A stretch of 46,000 nt of DNA from Thermoprotei archaeon. Its GTDB lineage: Archaea > Thermoproteota > Thermoprotei_A > Sulfolobales > Ignisphaeraceae. A program made the position numbers and the translations under genes. Positions 32,788-41,691 of this stretch are shown here, piece by piece. The DNA lies in NCBI GenBank assembly GCA_003661775.1, contig QMWT01000002.1:1-46000 (forward strand), read 5' to 3'. The first letter of the stretch is position 1. The number at the start of each line of letters is the position of its first letter. Under the pieces are notes generated by a model. It worked only from the letters and a program-made list of their open reading frames with translations. It was not told where the DNA came from and made no database searches.

Positions 32788-33195
32788 AGGTCTTCCGCGC
32801 TGTGTCTTCGGTGCAAGCCAGTCTATTATCTCCTTTAGTTTATCACTTACAATCACAACGTTTATCGCTCCCAAGGGACTTTCATCATCATTATCAACAA
32901 AGCTTATCAGGCCTTGCAGCGCCACCTGCTTATTAAGCTTTATATTCATTACATTGCCACTGCTATTTCTTATAAATACGCTACGTGCCGTATCTAGTAT
33001 ACGCTGCTTTCGCAATATCTCATATACTTTGAATAACGGCGTTATCTCGTCGGTCTCCACGACGGCTAATTTCAGACCTTCGCTTAACTCTACCACCCGT
33101 ACGTCCTCGACGAAGAAGATGTTTTTGATAGCTTTGATTACCTTATCTTCGTTCTCCGTAGGCCTGATCTCAGCTTCAATTCTTATGAGCACCAT
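32755..33195 (-). CDS. UPF0201 family predicted RNA-binding protein
   Basis: This is a 146-residue archaeal family without a proven role. The N-terminal half is a ferredoxin-like beta-alpha pattern (I-R-I-E-A-E-I-R-P-T-E-N, then V-I-K-A-I-K-N-I-F). The C-terminal half includes N-K-Q-V-A-L-Q-G-L-I-S-F and S-P-L-G-A-I-N-V-V-I. Related proteins resemble the L5-type RNA-binding fold, which supports the RNA-binding guess. The ATG overlaps the end of the UPF0200 kinase-like gene by 13 bp, so they are coupled. Some archaea fuse the two, which suggests a shared function. Confidence 0.82.
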   Translation of the reverse strand: MVLIRIEAEIRPTENEDKVIKAIKNIFFVEDVRVVELSEGLKLAVVETDEITPLFKVYEILRKQRILDTARSVFIRNSSGNVMNIKLNKQVALQGLISFVDNDDESPLGAINVVIVSDKLKEIIDWLAPKTQRGRPLWEKDVPRGA

Positions 33196-33761
33196 TCTCT
33201 CAGAGCCCAGAGCAGTATCTTTCTACACTCTTCGACAAAATTCTGTATCTCTCCTTCGTTTATAAGCATAATATCAGCTAATGCAATCACGTTCCCCAAA
33301 CCCCACGATAACTCTTTTAGATCTCTTTCTACAAACTCCTCCCAGTTACGCGGGTCACCTTCTCTATGTCTCTGCACAATTCTCCTAAATCGTGTATGAG
33401 GAGATGCGTGGATTGCCACAAGCAAGACCTTCTGGAATTTCTTCTTAAAGAAGTTCAGTTCATCCAGGCTTCTTACGCCGTCTACAACTACAAAAGGGCT
33501 TCTAATGCTGTCTATTTTATTAGATGTCAGCACTGCTATGGCCTCGGGGCCGTAGATGTTGCGTAGTTCTTGTGCAACCTTTAGCAGGTTCTGTGCCGTA
33601 AATTCCAGCCTCCTGCGAGCAAGTTCTTCGCGCACGATGTCGCCCATAACAATAACCGGTATGCCTGCTCTCCTGGCTACCTCCGTCAATACGGACTTTC
33701 CTGACCCAGGCAAGCCTGCTACTAATATTATGCATCTATCGGAGCTCAAATACCGCACCAT
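33183..33761 (-). CDS. UPF0200 family P-loop kinase-like protein
   Basis: This is a nucleoside-kinase-like P-loop fold with Walker A G-L-P-G-S-G-K-S near residue 16. M-G-D-I-V-R-E-E follows, then V-V-V-D-G-V-R-S-L-D-E-L-N-F-F as the Walker B-like strand. A lid region (R-F-R-R-I-V-Q-R-H-R-E-G-D-P) is rich in arginine. It resembles dephospho-CoA or adenylate kinases, but its substrate is not known. It is the first gene of a two-gene unit with UPF0201, divergent from ahcY. A TATA-like CTTAAATTA lies about 30 bp upstream. Confidence 0.85.
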   Translation of the reverse strand: MVRYLSSDRCIILVAGLPGSGKSVLTEVARRAGIPVIVMGDIVREELARRRLEFTAQNLLKVAQELRNIYGPEAIAVLTSNKIDSIRSPFVVVDGVRSLDELNFFKKKFQKVLLVAIHASPHTRFRRIVQRHREGDPRNWEEFVERDLKELSWGLGNVIALADIMLINEGEIQNFVEECRKILLWALREWCS

Positions 33762-33825
33762 AGCGAGTTTATATTGCTACTACTAATTTAAGTGAGTTCT
33801 TCGAGGTTTTTGACCGGGTGACACG

Positions 33826-35073
33826 ATGAGTTACAGAATTAAGGACTTGTCCCTGTCTCCTCAAGGTAAACGGCAAATAGAATGGGCAGAGAGACATATG
33901 CTGGTGTTGAAGCTCATAAGAGAACGTTTTGTCAAGGAGAAGCCTCTTGAAGGAGTTAGAGTTGGTGCCGTACTTCATGTTACAAAGGAAACAGCTGTTC
34001 TCGTAAGAACACTCTTAGCTGGAGGAGCTGAAGTGTGGCTAGCCGCTAGCAATCCCCTTTCAACGCAAGACGATGTTGCAGCGGCTCTCGTTGAGGAAGG
34101 AGTGCACGTATTTGCATGGAGAGGAGAGAGCGCTGAAGAGTACCTCTGGGCTATTTCACAGATTGCAAAGTCGGGACCCAACGTAGTGATAGATGATGGT
34201 GGAGACCTCCACGCGTACCTCCATGATAAGGAGAGAGGTATAGCGGAGAGGATATGGGGAGGCACAGAGGAGACCACGACAGGCGTTATAAGATTAAAGG
34301 CTATGGAGCGTGAAGGAGTGCTAAAATATCCAGTTATAGCAGTAAACAATGCTTTGACGAAGTTTCTGTTCGATAACAGATATGGTACTGGGCAAAGCGC
34401 TCTAGACGGGATAATAAGAGCTACAAACATACTCTTTGCAGGAAAGAAGGTTGTGGTAGCAGGCTACGGATGGGTTGGAAGAGGAATTGCGCAGAGAGCG
34501 AGAGGCTTGGGTGCTCGAGTCATAGTTACCGAGGTTGATCCTATAAGAGCTCTGGAGGCTGTTATGGATGGATTTGACGTCATGTCTATGGACAAAGCTG
34601 CAGAGGTAGGGGATGTGTTCATCACTGCTACGGGTAATATAAACGTGATTGATGGGAGGCATATTGAGAAAATGAAGGATGGTGCCTTACTAGCTAATGC
34701 AGGTCACTTCAATGTCGAGATAAACGTTAAGGCGTTGGAGGAACTTGCTGTAGAGATCCGGGAGGTGAGACCCTACGTTAAGGAGTTTAAATTAAAGAAT
34801 GGAAAGAGGGTGTATCTGTTAGCAGAGGGAAGGCTTGTGAATCTAGTTGCTGCTGAGGGCCATCCTAGTGAGGTCATGGATATGAGTTTCGCTAATCAAG
34901 CGTTAGCGGTAGAATACATTGTTAAGAATAGGGGTAGATTGCCCGTGAAGGTGCTAACACTTCCTAGGGAGATAGACGAGAATGTGGCCAGGCTCAAACT
35001 TAGGTCTATGAACATCGAGATAGATACGCTTACGGATGAACAGAGAAGGTATCTAGAAAGTTGGAAGGTGTGA
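33826..35073 (+). CDS. ahcY: S-adenosylhomocysteine hydrolase
   Basis: AhcY splits SAH to adenosine and homocysteine and relieves product inhibition of the many SAM methyltransferases, several encoded here. Conserved features are L-S-P-Q-G-K-R-Q-I-E-W-A (10-21), N-P-L-S-T-Q-D-D-V-A-A-A-L (76-88), I-D-D-G-G-D-L-H (122-129), the catalytic N-N-A-L-T-K region (174-179) and the NAD-binding G-Y-G-W-V-G-R-G (213-220). The length of 415 is typical of archaeal enzymes. GGGTGA precedes the ATG. Confidence 0.96.
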   Translation: MSYRIKDLSLSPQGKRQIEWAERHMLVLKLIRERFVKEKPLEGVRVGAVLHVTKETAVLVRTLLAGGAEVWLAASNPLSTQDDVAAALVEEGVHVFAWRGESAEEYLWAISQIAKSGPNVVIDDGGDLHAYLHDKERGIAERIWGGTEETTTGVIRLKAMEREGVLKYPVIAVNNALTKFLFDNRYGTGQSALDGIIRATNILFAGKKVVVAGYGWVGRGIAQRARGLGARVIVTEVDPIRALEAVMDGFDVMSMDKAAEVGDVFITATGNINVIDGRHIEKMKDGALLANAGHFNVEINVKALEELAVEIREVRPYVKEFKLKNGKRVYLLAEGRLVNLVAAEGHPSEVMDMSFANQALAVEYIVKNRGRLPVKVLTLPREIDENVARLKLRSMNIEIDTLTDEQRRYLESWKV

Positions 35074-35166
35074 AGGGTCGGTCCTGGCCACTTTCTTCAT
35101 CTTAATGCTCTAGGAAAGGGTGTGTACTCCTCATCCCTTATAATTGCTCAGCTGTGCAGGGCTTAA

Positions 35167-35799
35167 TCATCTTTCATCGTCGATGGTTTTCATCACTGCT
35201 TTTATCCAGTACCGAGATATAGCTGAAGCTACTATATCCGCTAATCTAAGTGGATAAGGGTAGGGATGGTATAGCTGAAGGAGTCTGATCACTCTTTTTG
35301 CTTTATCAATGCTTATTCCATAGCAAGATGCTCTTAGCACACCTCTTGGAGTAGTTATGGGTTTACTCATGCTATACACTGAAGCTATAACAGAATATCT
35401 ATAGCGCCAATCATTGAAGTGTTCTGACAGTGCCCTAAGTATTCGCTTAAGGTCCAGTGGTCTCCAGAAGAGCGTGATTACAGGAAACCCTGTTATAGTA
35501 TAAAGTTTCGTAGGATCGACTATGTTAAATCCAGCGTATGTCACACCATCTAAGAATACAACTAACTCACTACCTTCTACTTCGCTACATGCCCTAGATA
35601 TTAGCTCTATGGCCTTACTTGATGCATCAAGACCGTCGACAGTTACTTTGTCTACAAGTATTTTGATAACCTCCATGTTGGAATTCGAAATTACTCCTAC
35701 AAGCGCTGTACTCCCTTTCATAGATTTGAAATGTAATGGGAAATATCCGTCGTCAATCCCTATGAACAGCTGCGAACCTAACTTGTGGATCTTCAAGGA
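35167..35799 (-). CDS. DUF99 (UPF0215) endonuclease V-like protein
   Basis: The I-G-I-D-D-G segment near the N-terminus and the V-V-F-L-D-G-V-T-Y-A-G-F-N-I-V-D core match the archaeal DUF99 family, whose fold relates to endonuclease V. Biochemical function is unproven. I start at the TTG at 35799, with GGAGG about 9 nt upstream, giving M-K-I-H-K-L-G-S-Q. An ATG at 35817 would extend the overlap with cdc6. Even so, 47 bp overlap the cdc6 coding end, so the two are probably one message. Confidence 0.78.
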   Translation of the reverse strand, partial: SLKIHKLGSQLFIGIDDGYFPLHFKSMKGSTALVGVISNSNMEVIKILVDKVTVDGLDASSKAIELISRACSEVEGSELVVFLDGVTYAGFNIVDPTKLYTITGFPVITLFWRPLDLKRILRALSEHFNDWRYRYSVIASVYSMSKPITTPRGVLRASCYGISIDKAKRVIRLLQLYHPYPYPLRLADIVASAISRYWIKAVMKTIDDER

Positions 35800-36940
35800 G
35801 TGCTGCCTCCACAGCATTTGGTGAGACTGAGAGGGTTATTATCCTCGTTTTGCCATAACGACCTCTGCTAACTATGCGAGCGTTTATGACTCCTAGCATA
35901 TCTAGTTCGCTCAGAATGTCGCTAGCTCTTCGTTGGGTGACGCTCTCTATACCCAGTCTCTTACACAATGTGCGGTAATAGCTATAGACCTCGCCAGTAG
36001 TGGTGCTTCCTCTATTCCGAGTTAGTGCCAGTACTGCGTACAGCATGAGCTTTCCGTGGAGAGGTAGTGTCTGAACTACTTCCGAAATTCTATCGCGCTC
36101 TATCTCCATCCTAGCTTTGTAGACATGCTCGATTTTAACTTGCTTTGCACCTTCACGTTCCGCTATTTCGCCAGCAACTCTTAAGAGATCCAGCGCTCTT
36201 CTAGCATCTCCATGTTCACGTGCTGCTAGTGCTGCGCATAGGGGAACCACTCCTTCACCTATAACGCCTGGCCTGAACGCCAGCCGGGCACGCTGGCTGA
36301 GAATATCCTCTAGTTGCTCAGCGTTGTAGGGGGGGAACACTATCTCCACTTCACCAAGGCTACTTCTAACACGCGGATCGAGGCTCTCTACTAAACGGAT
36401 ATCATTGGTTATCCCTATGACCGTTATTTTGGAATCCGCAAGTTCTTCATTACCTCTAGTCAGGCGATAGAGAAGCTCATCCCCTTGCTTACGAACTAGG
36501 AAGTCTATTTCGTCAAGCACAGCAATGAAAATTGTTCTCCGCGCTTCTAGAGCCTCTATGAATCGTCGGTATGCCTCTGCAGTAGATAACCCTGTGAAAG
36601 GCAGCCTAAGGCCTATACATTCGCTAAGTCTCAGTATGACACGATAGGTCGTATCATCTTGTCTTACATTTACATAACAGCTATTGACATTTACTCCTAG
36701 CTGCATAGCCTTCTCTCTAAGTTTCTTCAGTACGAATTTTGTTACTGCAGTTTTTCCTGTGCCAGTTAAACCATAGATGAATACATTGCTAGGTCTTGCT
36801 CCTTGAAGTGCAGGTGCTAGAATTGAGCCTAGCTTCGCGATCTGTTCTTCTCTATGTGGAAGTTCGTCTGGAATATAATCAGGTCTCAGCACTTCACGGT
36901 TTATGAAAATAGTCGATGAGGTCGCTCTGTCAAATATCAT
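35753..36940 (-). CDS. cdc6: Cdc6/Orc1 replication initiator
   Basis: This is an AAA+ initiator that binds origins and loads MCM. Walker A is I-Y-G-L-T-G-T-G-K-T. Walker B is A-V-L-D-E-I-D-F-L. Sensor 1 lies in T-V-I-G-I-T-N-D and sensor 2 in G-D-A-R-R-A-L-D-L-L-R. The C-terminal winged helix occupies the last 110 residues. I prefer the ATG at 36940 (M-I-F-D-R-A-T) because a TATA-like TATAAA at 36973-36978 would place transcription start near 36950. The in-frame GTG at 36970 would then be too close to the TATA box. Crenarchaea usually have two or three paralogues. An adjacent origin is plausible but not shown. Confidence 0.9.
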   Translation of the reverse strand: MIFDRATSSTIFINREVLRPDYIPDELPHREEQIAKLGSILAPALQGARPSNVFIYGLTGTGKTAVTKFVLKKLREKAMQLGVNVNSCYVNVRQDDTTYRVILRLSECIGLRLPFTGLSTAEAYRRFIEALEARRTIFIAVLDEIDFLVRKQGDELLYRLTRGNEELADSKITVIGITNDIRLVESLDPRVRSSLGEVEIVFPPYNAEQLEDILSQRARLAFRPGVIGEGVVPLCAALAAREHGDARRALDLLRVAGEIAEREGAKQVKIEHVYKARMEIERDRISEVVQTLPLHGKLMLYAVLALTRNRGSTTTGEVYSYYRTLCKRLGIESVTQRRASDILSELDMLGVINARIVSRGRYGKTRIITLSVSPNAVEAALLEDPQVRFAAVHRD

Positions 36941-36970
36941 CTCTAGTATGTCGGTAGCTCTAGAAGGCAC

Positions 36971-37104
36971 TCTTTATACACCCGCTAAGGATGCTTATGA
37001 AGGATCGAAGTTATAAGATAGATGACAGAATCATTGGTTAACGGGAAGAAGTATAGAATTGAGAGCTAGATATATAACCTCCCCCAAAACGTAGTTGGAA
37101 TGGT
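36971..37104. promoter_or_regulatory. Gap between cdc6 and tRNA-Ala, with divergent TATA boxes
   Basis: TATATAA at 37071-37077 lies about 28 bp before tRNA-Ala, ideal for its promoter. TTTATA at 36973-36978, read on the minus strand, serves cdc6. A TTCCA...GGGGG pattern on the minus strand near 37080-37100 loosely recalls origin recognition boxes but matches poorly. Nothing else is evident. Confidence 0.5.
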
Positions 37105-37181
<77 letters not shown>

Positions 37182-37388
37182 ATTCATTAAATAGCTGGTA
37201 TCCTAGGAGGAACCGAACTACTTCTGCAGAAAATTTAACGAATGATTCAAGAAAGAGATAGGAGATTGTTTTCGACCCCGCTGGCTCCCCTCCTCATTCG
37301 CCCCACTTTCGGGGGAGTCCGAGGGTTTCCCAGAAAATAGGTGATATTGTTGGAGATAAAAATAGTTGGTGTTGCAAAACCTTGTGTC
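37182..37388. other. Protein-free gap between tRNA-Ala and the pyrophosphatase gene
   Basis: This 207-bp stretch has no credible ORF. The candidate H/ACA RNA and its TATA-like box occupy 37264-37365. 37182-37263 is AT-rich, with no clear signal beyond the end of the tRNA transcript. Confidence 0.5.
37264..37328 (-). ncRNA. Candidate H/ACA pseudouridylation guide RNA
   Basis: The minus strand folds into a single hairpin. The lower stem ACCC(U) (37322-37326) pairs with (G)GGGU (37275-37279), and an internal pocket has CGG(A) on one side and (C)CAGC on the other. The upper stem CUCCCC pairs with GGGGAG (about 37312-37317 with 37285-37290). The apical loop contains GA and UGA elements that could form an L7Ae-binding K-turn or K-loop. 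ACA at 37267-37269 lies 14 nt after the upper stem, the archaeal spacing rule. A TATA-like CTATTTTTAT (37356-37365, minus) sits about 25 bp before the expected 5' end. The lower stem is short, so this is a candidate only. Confidence 0.4.
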
Positions 37389-39527
37389 TTACAGTAGAGG
37401 TAGACCTAACGCGGTTCTTATAGCTATTATGAACGGTATGAACACCGTTGACGATATTGCCATAAGCTTTATGAGTATGTTTATTGAGGGGCCTGCGGCG
37501 TCTTTAAGCGGGTCTCCTACGGTGTCGCCTATTACAGCTGCTTTGTGTGCCTCAGATCCTTTGCCTCCAAATGCTCCTGCCTCTATATGTTTCTTTGCGT
37601 TATCCCAAGTGTTACCGACATTACCTTGGAAGAGTCCTAGGAGAAGGCCTGAGGCTGTTGCTCCTAGCAATGCTCCTCCCAGTGCACGCAGCCCTAGGAA
37701 ACTCCCTACGAGTATGGGTGTTGCTAGCGCAATGATGCCGGGCACGAGCAACCTCTTTATAGCATACCTAGTAACTATGTTGACGGCGCGCGCATAGTCT
37801 GGCTTTTCTTTCCACTCAAGAATTCCGGGCCTCTCTCTGAACTGTCTTCTTATCTCCTCTACGAGCACGAAAGCCGCCGCAGTGACAGCGTCAACGACTA
37901 CAGCTGTGAAGAGAGCTGGTACTGCAGCACCTATTACTAGGCCTGCTAGGACGTCGGGTCTACTTAATGAGAAGAGTGTTGTTATTTCAACCTCGCCTAG
38001 GTAGGGCTTGAGGTTTGAGACGTATGTAAATAGCAGGGCCAGCGCTGTTAAGGCTGCCGAGCCTATGGCGTATCCCTTGGATATGGATTTCATGGTGTTG
38101 CCGGCCGAATCTAGTTTGTCTGCTAATTCGCGGACCTCCTCTGGGTAGCCAGCCTGCTCGGCCAGTCCAGCGGCGTTGTCGACTATAGGGCCGTAGGCAT
38201 CGGCCGACACTACTATGCTGGTGACTGCAAGCATGCCTACTCCTGCCAGGGCCACCGAGTATATTCCTCCGAGAACTCCGGCAAGCCCCAATCCTGCGAT
38301 CGTTGTGTGCCCCACGTAGTAAGCTGTCAGCGTAGCTAGAGCTATTGAGAGTGTTGGTATGAATGTGCTATAGAAGCCCATCGAGAAGCCGCTTAGTATT
38401 GTGAGAGCAGGGCCGGCACGGGAAAACGCTGCCACAATTTTCACAGGTTTATAGCTCGGAGATGTGAAGTAATCGGATGTGAAACCGATGATTCCACCCG
38501 CTATTAATCCTGATAGTGCTGCTACCCACAAACCTTGTAGGTGGTGGAAACCTAGCAGGATTCCTACGATGTAAGTTACTACAGCTACTAGTGTTAAGCC
38601 TACAATAGAAGTTAAGGTCAAGGTTCTGGAGGGTTCGCGTAGGGGCGAGAATTCTACGAACTGAACAGCTGCTATGGATGTTAGCAATGCTACGGTAGCA
38701 AATACCAAGGGGTACGCAACTAAGTTGAAGGCTTCTGTAGCTATGAAGGTGGCTATGCTCATGGCTGCGACTATGCTCTCAACGTACGATTCGAACAGGT
38801 CGGCACCCATACCAGCACAATCTCCAACATTGTCCCCTACATTATCGGCTATGACTCCTGGATTCCGCGGATCGTCTTCAGGGATACCTACCTCAACTTT
38901 CCCCACTAGATCGGAACCTACATCAGCTGCTTTGGTGTAGATACCTCCGCCGACCCTCGCAAAGAGGGCAACAGTGCTTGCACCAAATGCGTAACCTAGG
39001 ACTGGTGTAACAGCTGCCCGCAGCTCCTCTATACTTGAAGCGCTTTCTGCTCCAAAGAGCTTTAACAGTAATGAGATTCCTAGAACACCAACGCCCCCCA
39101 CTAAGAACCCGGTTACGGAACCTCCTCGGAAGGCAATCCTCAGAGCTCTCTTGAGGTTGTGTTCTTTGAGAACTGAAAGTACTCGAACATTTGTTAGTAT
39201 CGCTGTGTACATACCTATGATACTTACTGCAGCGGAACTTAGCGCTCCCAGAAAGTATGCTAATCCAGTATTTAGCATAAGCGAGTTTCTGTTAATAGCA
39301 CCCGATATCAGTAGCAGTAGTGTAATTGCCATGAACACTGTTGTAACAACAGTATACTGGGATCTCATGAAGGCGAGGGCAGCTTCGCGTATGTATTCAT
39401 GGATCTCTGCAGCACGATCGCGAGGGTACGAGGTTCTGAATATTACGTACATTAGGTAGGCTACATATAGAAGCGCGATTATTCCTGCTGCAATGCCGAG
39501 GTTTATTGCTAGAGTTACTATGTTCAT
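37389..39527 (-). CDS. hppA: Membrane proton-pumping pyrophosphatase
   Basis: This membrane enzyme couples PPi hydrolysis to ion pumping, with about 16 helices over 712 residues. The substrate site motifs are D-V-G-S-D-L-V-G-K-V-E, D-N-V-G-D-N-V-G-D-C-A-G-M-G-A-D-L-F-E and near the end D-T-V-G-D-P-L-K-D-A-A-G-P-S. G-N-T-M-K-S-I-S-K-G carries Lys at the position that separates K+-independent pumps (Lys) from K+-dependent ones (Ala), so a K+-independent H+ pump is expected. I take the ATG at 39527; a GTG at 39536 adds three residues. A TATA-like TAAAATTAG lies about 50 bp upstream. It would pull biosynthesis forward by removing PPi. Confidence 0.95.
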   Translation of the reverse strand: MNIVTLAINLGIAAGIIALLYVAYLMYVIFRTSYPRDRAAEIHEYIREAALAFMRSQYTVVTTVFMAITLLLLISGAINRNSLMLNTGLAYFLGALSSAAVSIIGMYTAILTNVRVLSVLKEHNLKRALRIAFRGGSVTGFLVGGVGVLGISLLLKLFGAESASSIEELRAAVTPVLGYAFGASTVALFARVGGGIYTKAADVGSDLVGKVEVGIPEDDPRNPGVIADNVGDNVGDCAGMGADLFESYVESIVAAMSIATFIATEAFNLVAYPLVFATVALLTSIAAVQFVEFSPLREPSRTLTLTSIVGLTLVAVVTYIVGILLGFHHLQGLWVAALSGLIAGGIIGFTSDYFTSPSYKPVKIVAAFSRAGPALTILSGFSMGFYSTFIPTLSIALATLTAYYVGHTTIAGLGLAGVLGGIYSVALAGVGMLAVTSIVVSADAYGPIVDNAAGLAEQAGYPEEVRELADKLDSAGNTMKSISKGYAIGSAALTALALLFTYVSNLKPYLGEVEITTLFSLSRPDVLAGLVIGAAVPALFTAVVVDAVTAAAFVLVEEIRRQFRERPGILEWKEKPDYARAVNIVTRYAIKRLLVPGIIALATPILVGSFLGLRALGGALLGATASGLLLGLFQGNVGNTWDNAKKHIEAGAFGGKGSEAHKAAVIGDTVGDPLKDAAGPSINILIKLMAISSTVFIPFIIAIRTALGLPLL

Positions 39528-39643
39528 GGCTCCCACGCTTCAGCACTTCTTAAACTACGAGGAAAGGGTACTCTAATTTTACGCGGGATGCATGCTTTAG
39601 CTCGTGGTTTAGGGATGTGCGTGATAAAGTATGTGTTTAAGAT

Positions 39644-40330
39644 TTATGCTTTCCAAGTTTTAGCTGCGGCTTCGGCCATTTCCTTGATTACCTTTGCGGG
39701 ATCGGGGGCCTTCATTATGGCCGAGGCTACTAGGACTCCTGCTGTTCCCAACCTTATAGCAGCTTCGACATCTTCAGCTTTCGAGATTCCTGCACCTGTT
39801 AATATTATGACGTCTTTGTTGACTCTCCTTACTCTTTCAACAGTTGATGTTATTACCTCCGGCTTAGCCTTGGAAACGGCAATGCCTGTACCTATGAGCT
39901 CAGGCGGCTCTACAGCTAGTGCTGTGGGTTCAATTGCTGCAACCGCAGCCGCTGTTACTGCTGTATCCGCACATACTAGAGTCTCTAGCCCCAACTTCTT
40001 GGCCATGTCCACTCCCTTGACGATCTCGTCCAAACGTAGTCTATGCTCGCTATGGTTTAGAAGTACTCCGTGGACACCTACCTCTTTGAGCGCCTCTATG
40101 GGTATCCATCCTGTATGCGCGCCAAAACTGAGCGGATCTCCGTGCTGTGCGTATACGGGAATCTCGACTGATTCTAGTATTGAGCGTAGCTCTGTGTGTG
40201 GAGGTATGACTATGACTTCGATCCCCACTTCTTTTGCTATGCGTTCTGCGGCTTTTGCTACCTCTAGAGCTTTTCTACCAAAAGCTGTAGGATACGTCTT
40301 GAAGTTTATGGCTAGTACGGGAGTACGCAT
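39644..40330 (-). CDS. tpiA: Triosephosphate isomerase
   Basis: TPI interconverts DHAP and glyceraldehyde 3-phosphate. Catalytic residues are N9 and K11 (I-N-F-K-T), H93 (L-L-N-H-S-E-H-R) and E141 (A-V-E-P-P-E-L-I-G-T-G). The phosphate loop is G-A-G-I-S, then G-V-L-V-A-S-A. At 228 residues it is the short archaeal tetrameric type. The FBP aldolase/phosphatase gene lies 74 bp upstream on the same strand, so the two act in consecutive gluconeogenic steps. A TATA-like TTTTTTATCC in the gap suggests a promoter of its own. Confidence 0.95.
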   Translation of the reverse strand: MRTPVLAINFKTYPTAFGRKALEVAKAAERIAKEVGIEVIVIPPHTELRSILESVEIPVYAQHGDPLSFGAHTGWIPIEALKEVGVHGVLLNHSEHRLRLDEIVKGVDMAKKLGLETLVCADTAVTAAAVAAIEPTALAVEPPELIGTGIAVSKAKPEVITSTVERVRRVNKDVIILTGAGISKAEDVEAAIRLGTAGVLVASAIMKAPDPAKVIKEMAEAAAKTWKA

Positions 40331-40404
40331 CTTCGAACACCTAACGTTGGGTCATTTTGTACAAAAGAGCGGAATCTGGATAAAAAAGTGTTTTAGAAAA
40401 ATCT

Positions 40405-41571
40405 TTACTCGTGGGTCTCCAACAGACCTGTCCTTACCTTGGGTCCTTTGACTTCGTACAAGCGCGCCTCCTTGAACCTGTCCTTGAGCTTCTCTAGGAC
40501 TTGAGGTAGTGTTGTGTACTCCATCTCCTCGGGCCCTAGCCTATGCGGCATGAATGGGCCGTGTCTGCGTACGTAGTCGGCAATCTGCTGTGCTACTCTG
40601 CGTGTCTCATCGAATGCTGGGTCGTCGAATAGGTCAGCGGGTCCGACAAGTTTACCGTTCTTTATGTTGAAGCCTAGTGCTACAACCCTTGGTGGGCCGT
40701 CGAACCTAGTGCACCTAGCATTACGCTGAGATACTGGCATTAGTGGGCCCCAGTGGCTGCCGCGCATCCACCCTGCTACTAGGTGCGGGAATGCGAAGGG
40801 TTCGAGGACTTCGCCTAGCGCTGGGAAGCCTGACTGTGCTCTAACTATCATTACTGGGTCATCCTTACCTACGTATCTACCTGCTATCAGGTTGAGCCTC
40901 TCTACGGATACGACAGCAGCGATCTCATTATCGTGCTTTCTGTAAACTCTCCTAATGACGAACCTTGCTGGAGTCCCTATGAGTGCAAGAATGTCGTAAA
41001 GTTCCTCCGGCGCACTCATCTCAACGTACTTGCCTTCGAAGACGTCGTAGATCTCGAATTTGAAGCCGTTATGCAGCCTAGGATCTATTACGAGTCCTGC
41101 AGTGTTGAAGGGATCTGCGAAGATTCTGAACAGAGGAAGGTTGAATGCTCCTGGCTCGGTCTTATCGGCCATGAACACTACCACGGGCTCTGCAGGTCTT
41201 TCTACGAACTCCATTTCAGCAACTCCTGGTCCTAGGCCGCGCACGTTGCCGGAGAAGGCCTCTGTGAGCAGGTCTTGGCCAGCAGCATAGAGCCCTAACT
41301 CCTTGGCAACTTTTGCTGCTTCCTTGAATGCGTTCCACGCTACTTCGTGAATCTCTGGCGAGTCAACGCCCTTATAGTGTGTCATTATGAGCTCTAGGTC
41401 GTCACCTACATTGGTTACATAGTAGTCATTGATGATCCCCTTGCTCTTAGCCTCAGCGAGAACCCTTGAAGCAGCAGCCATTGTATCAGGATGGACTACA
41501 TGGTGTCCAGCAAGGGATCCTATATCGGCTTTTATTACCGATATCGTAACTTTCTTTTTCTCTTCAGGCAT
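40405..41571 (-). CDS. fbp: Fructose 1,6-bisphosphate aldolase/phosphatase
   Basis: This bifunctional archaeal gluconeogenic enzyme joins DHAP and GAP and removes the C1 phosphate to give fructose 6-phosphate. The class V signature is at the start: I-S-V-I-K-A-D-I-G-S-L-A-G-H-H-V-V-H-P. T-N-V-G-D-D-L-E-L-I-M-T-H, A-F-P-H-L-V-A-G-W-M-R-G-S-H-W-G-P and a Tyr-rich C-terminus follow. The length is 388. A TATA-like AGTATAAGTA lies about 45 bp upstream, with GGGTG close to the ATG. With tpiA next to it, the pair supports a gluconeogenic metabolism. Confidence 0.96.
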   Translation of the reverse strand: MPEEKKKVTISVIKADIGSLAGHHVVHPDTMAAASRVLAEAKSKGIINDYYVTNVGDDLELIMTHYKGVDSPEIHEVAWNAFKEAAKVAKELGLYAAGQDLLTEAFSGNVRGLGPGVAEMEFVERPAEPVVVFMADKTEPGAFNLPLFRIFADPFNTAGLVIDPRLHNGFKFEIYDVFEGKYVEMSAPEELYDILALIGTPARFVIRRVYRKHDNEIAAVVSVERLNLIAGRYVGKDDPVMIVRAQSGFPALGEVLEPFAFPHLVAGWMRGSHWGPLMPVSQRNARCTRFDGPPRVVALGFNIKNGKLVGPADLFDDPAFDETRRVAQQIADYVRRHGPFMPHRLGPEEMEYTTLPQVLEKLKDRFKEARLYEVKGPKVRTGLLETHE

Positions 41572-41691
41572 CAGGACGCACCCTTCATGTAGACTCTTCC
41601 CAGAGCAAGTTAATTACTTATACTTTTGTAAAGGTTCTGTCTAGTGGTACTTGTTCGAGTTTTAAGAATTGTTACACCTAAAAGATTTTCT

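Noticed and set aside
35074..35166. Possible C/D sRNA between ahcY and DUF99 (ATGAGGA and ATGAAGA on minus)
   Set aside because: No CTGA box follows either C-like box at guide distance, and the TATA-like sequence overlaps the first box.
37078..37100. Origin-recognition-box-like TTCCA...GGGGG upstream of cdc6
   Set aside because: Only the outer bases fit. The inner part does not match the usual GTGGAAAC-like core, there is no second copy or clear AT-rich unwinding tract, and the region is already the tRNA-Ala promoter.
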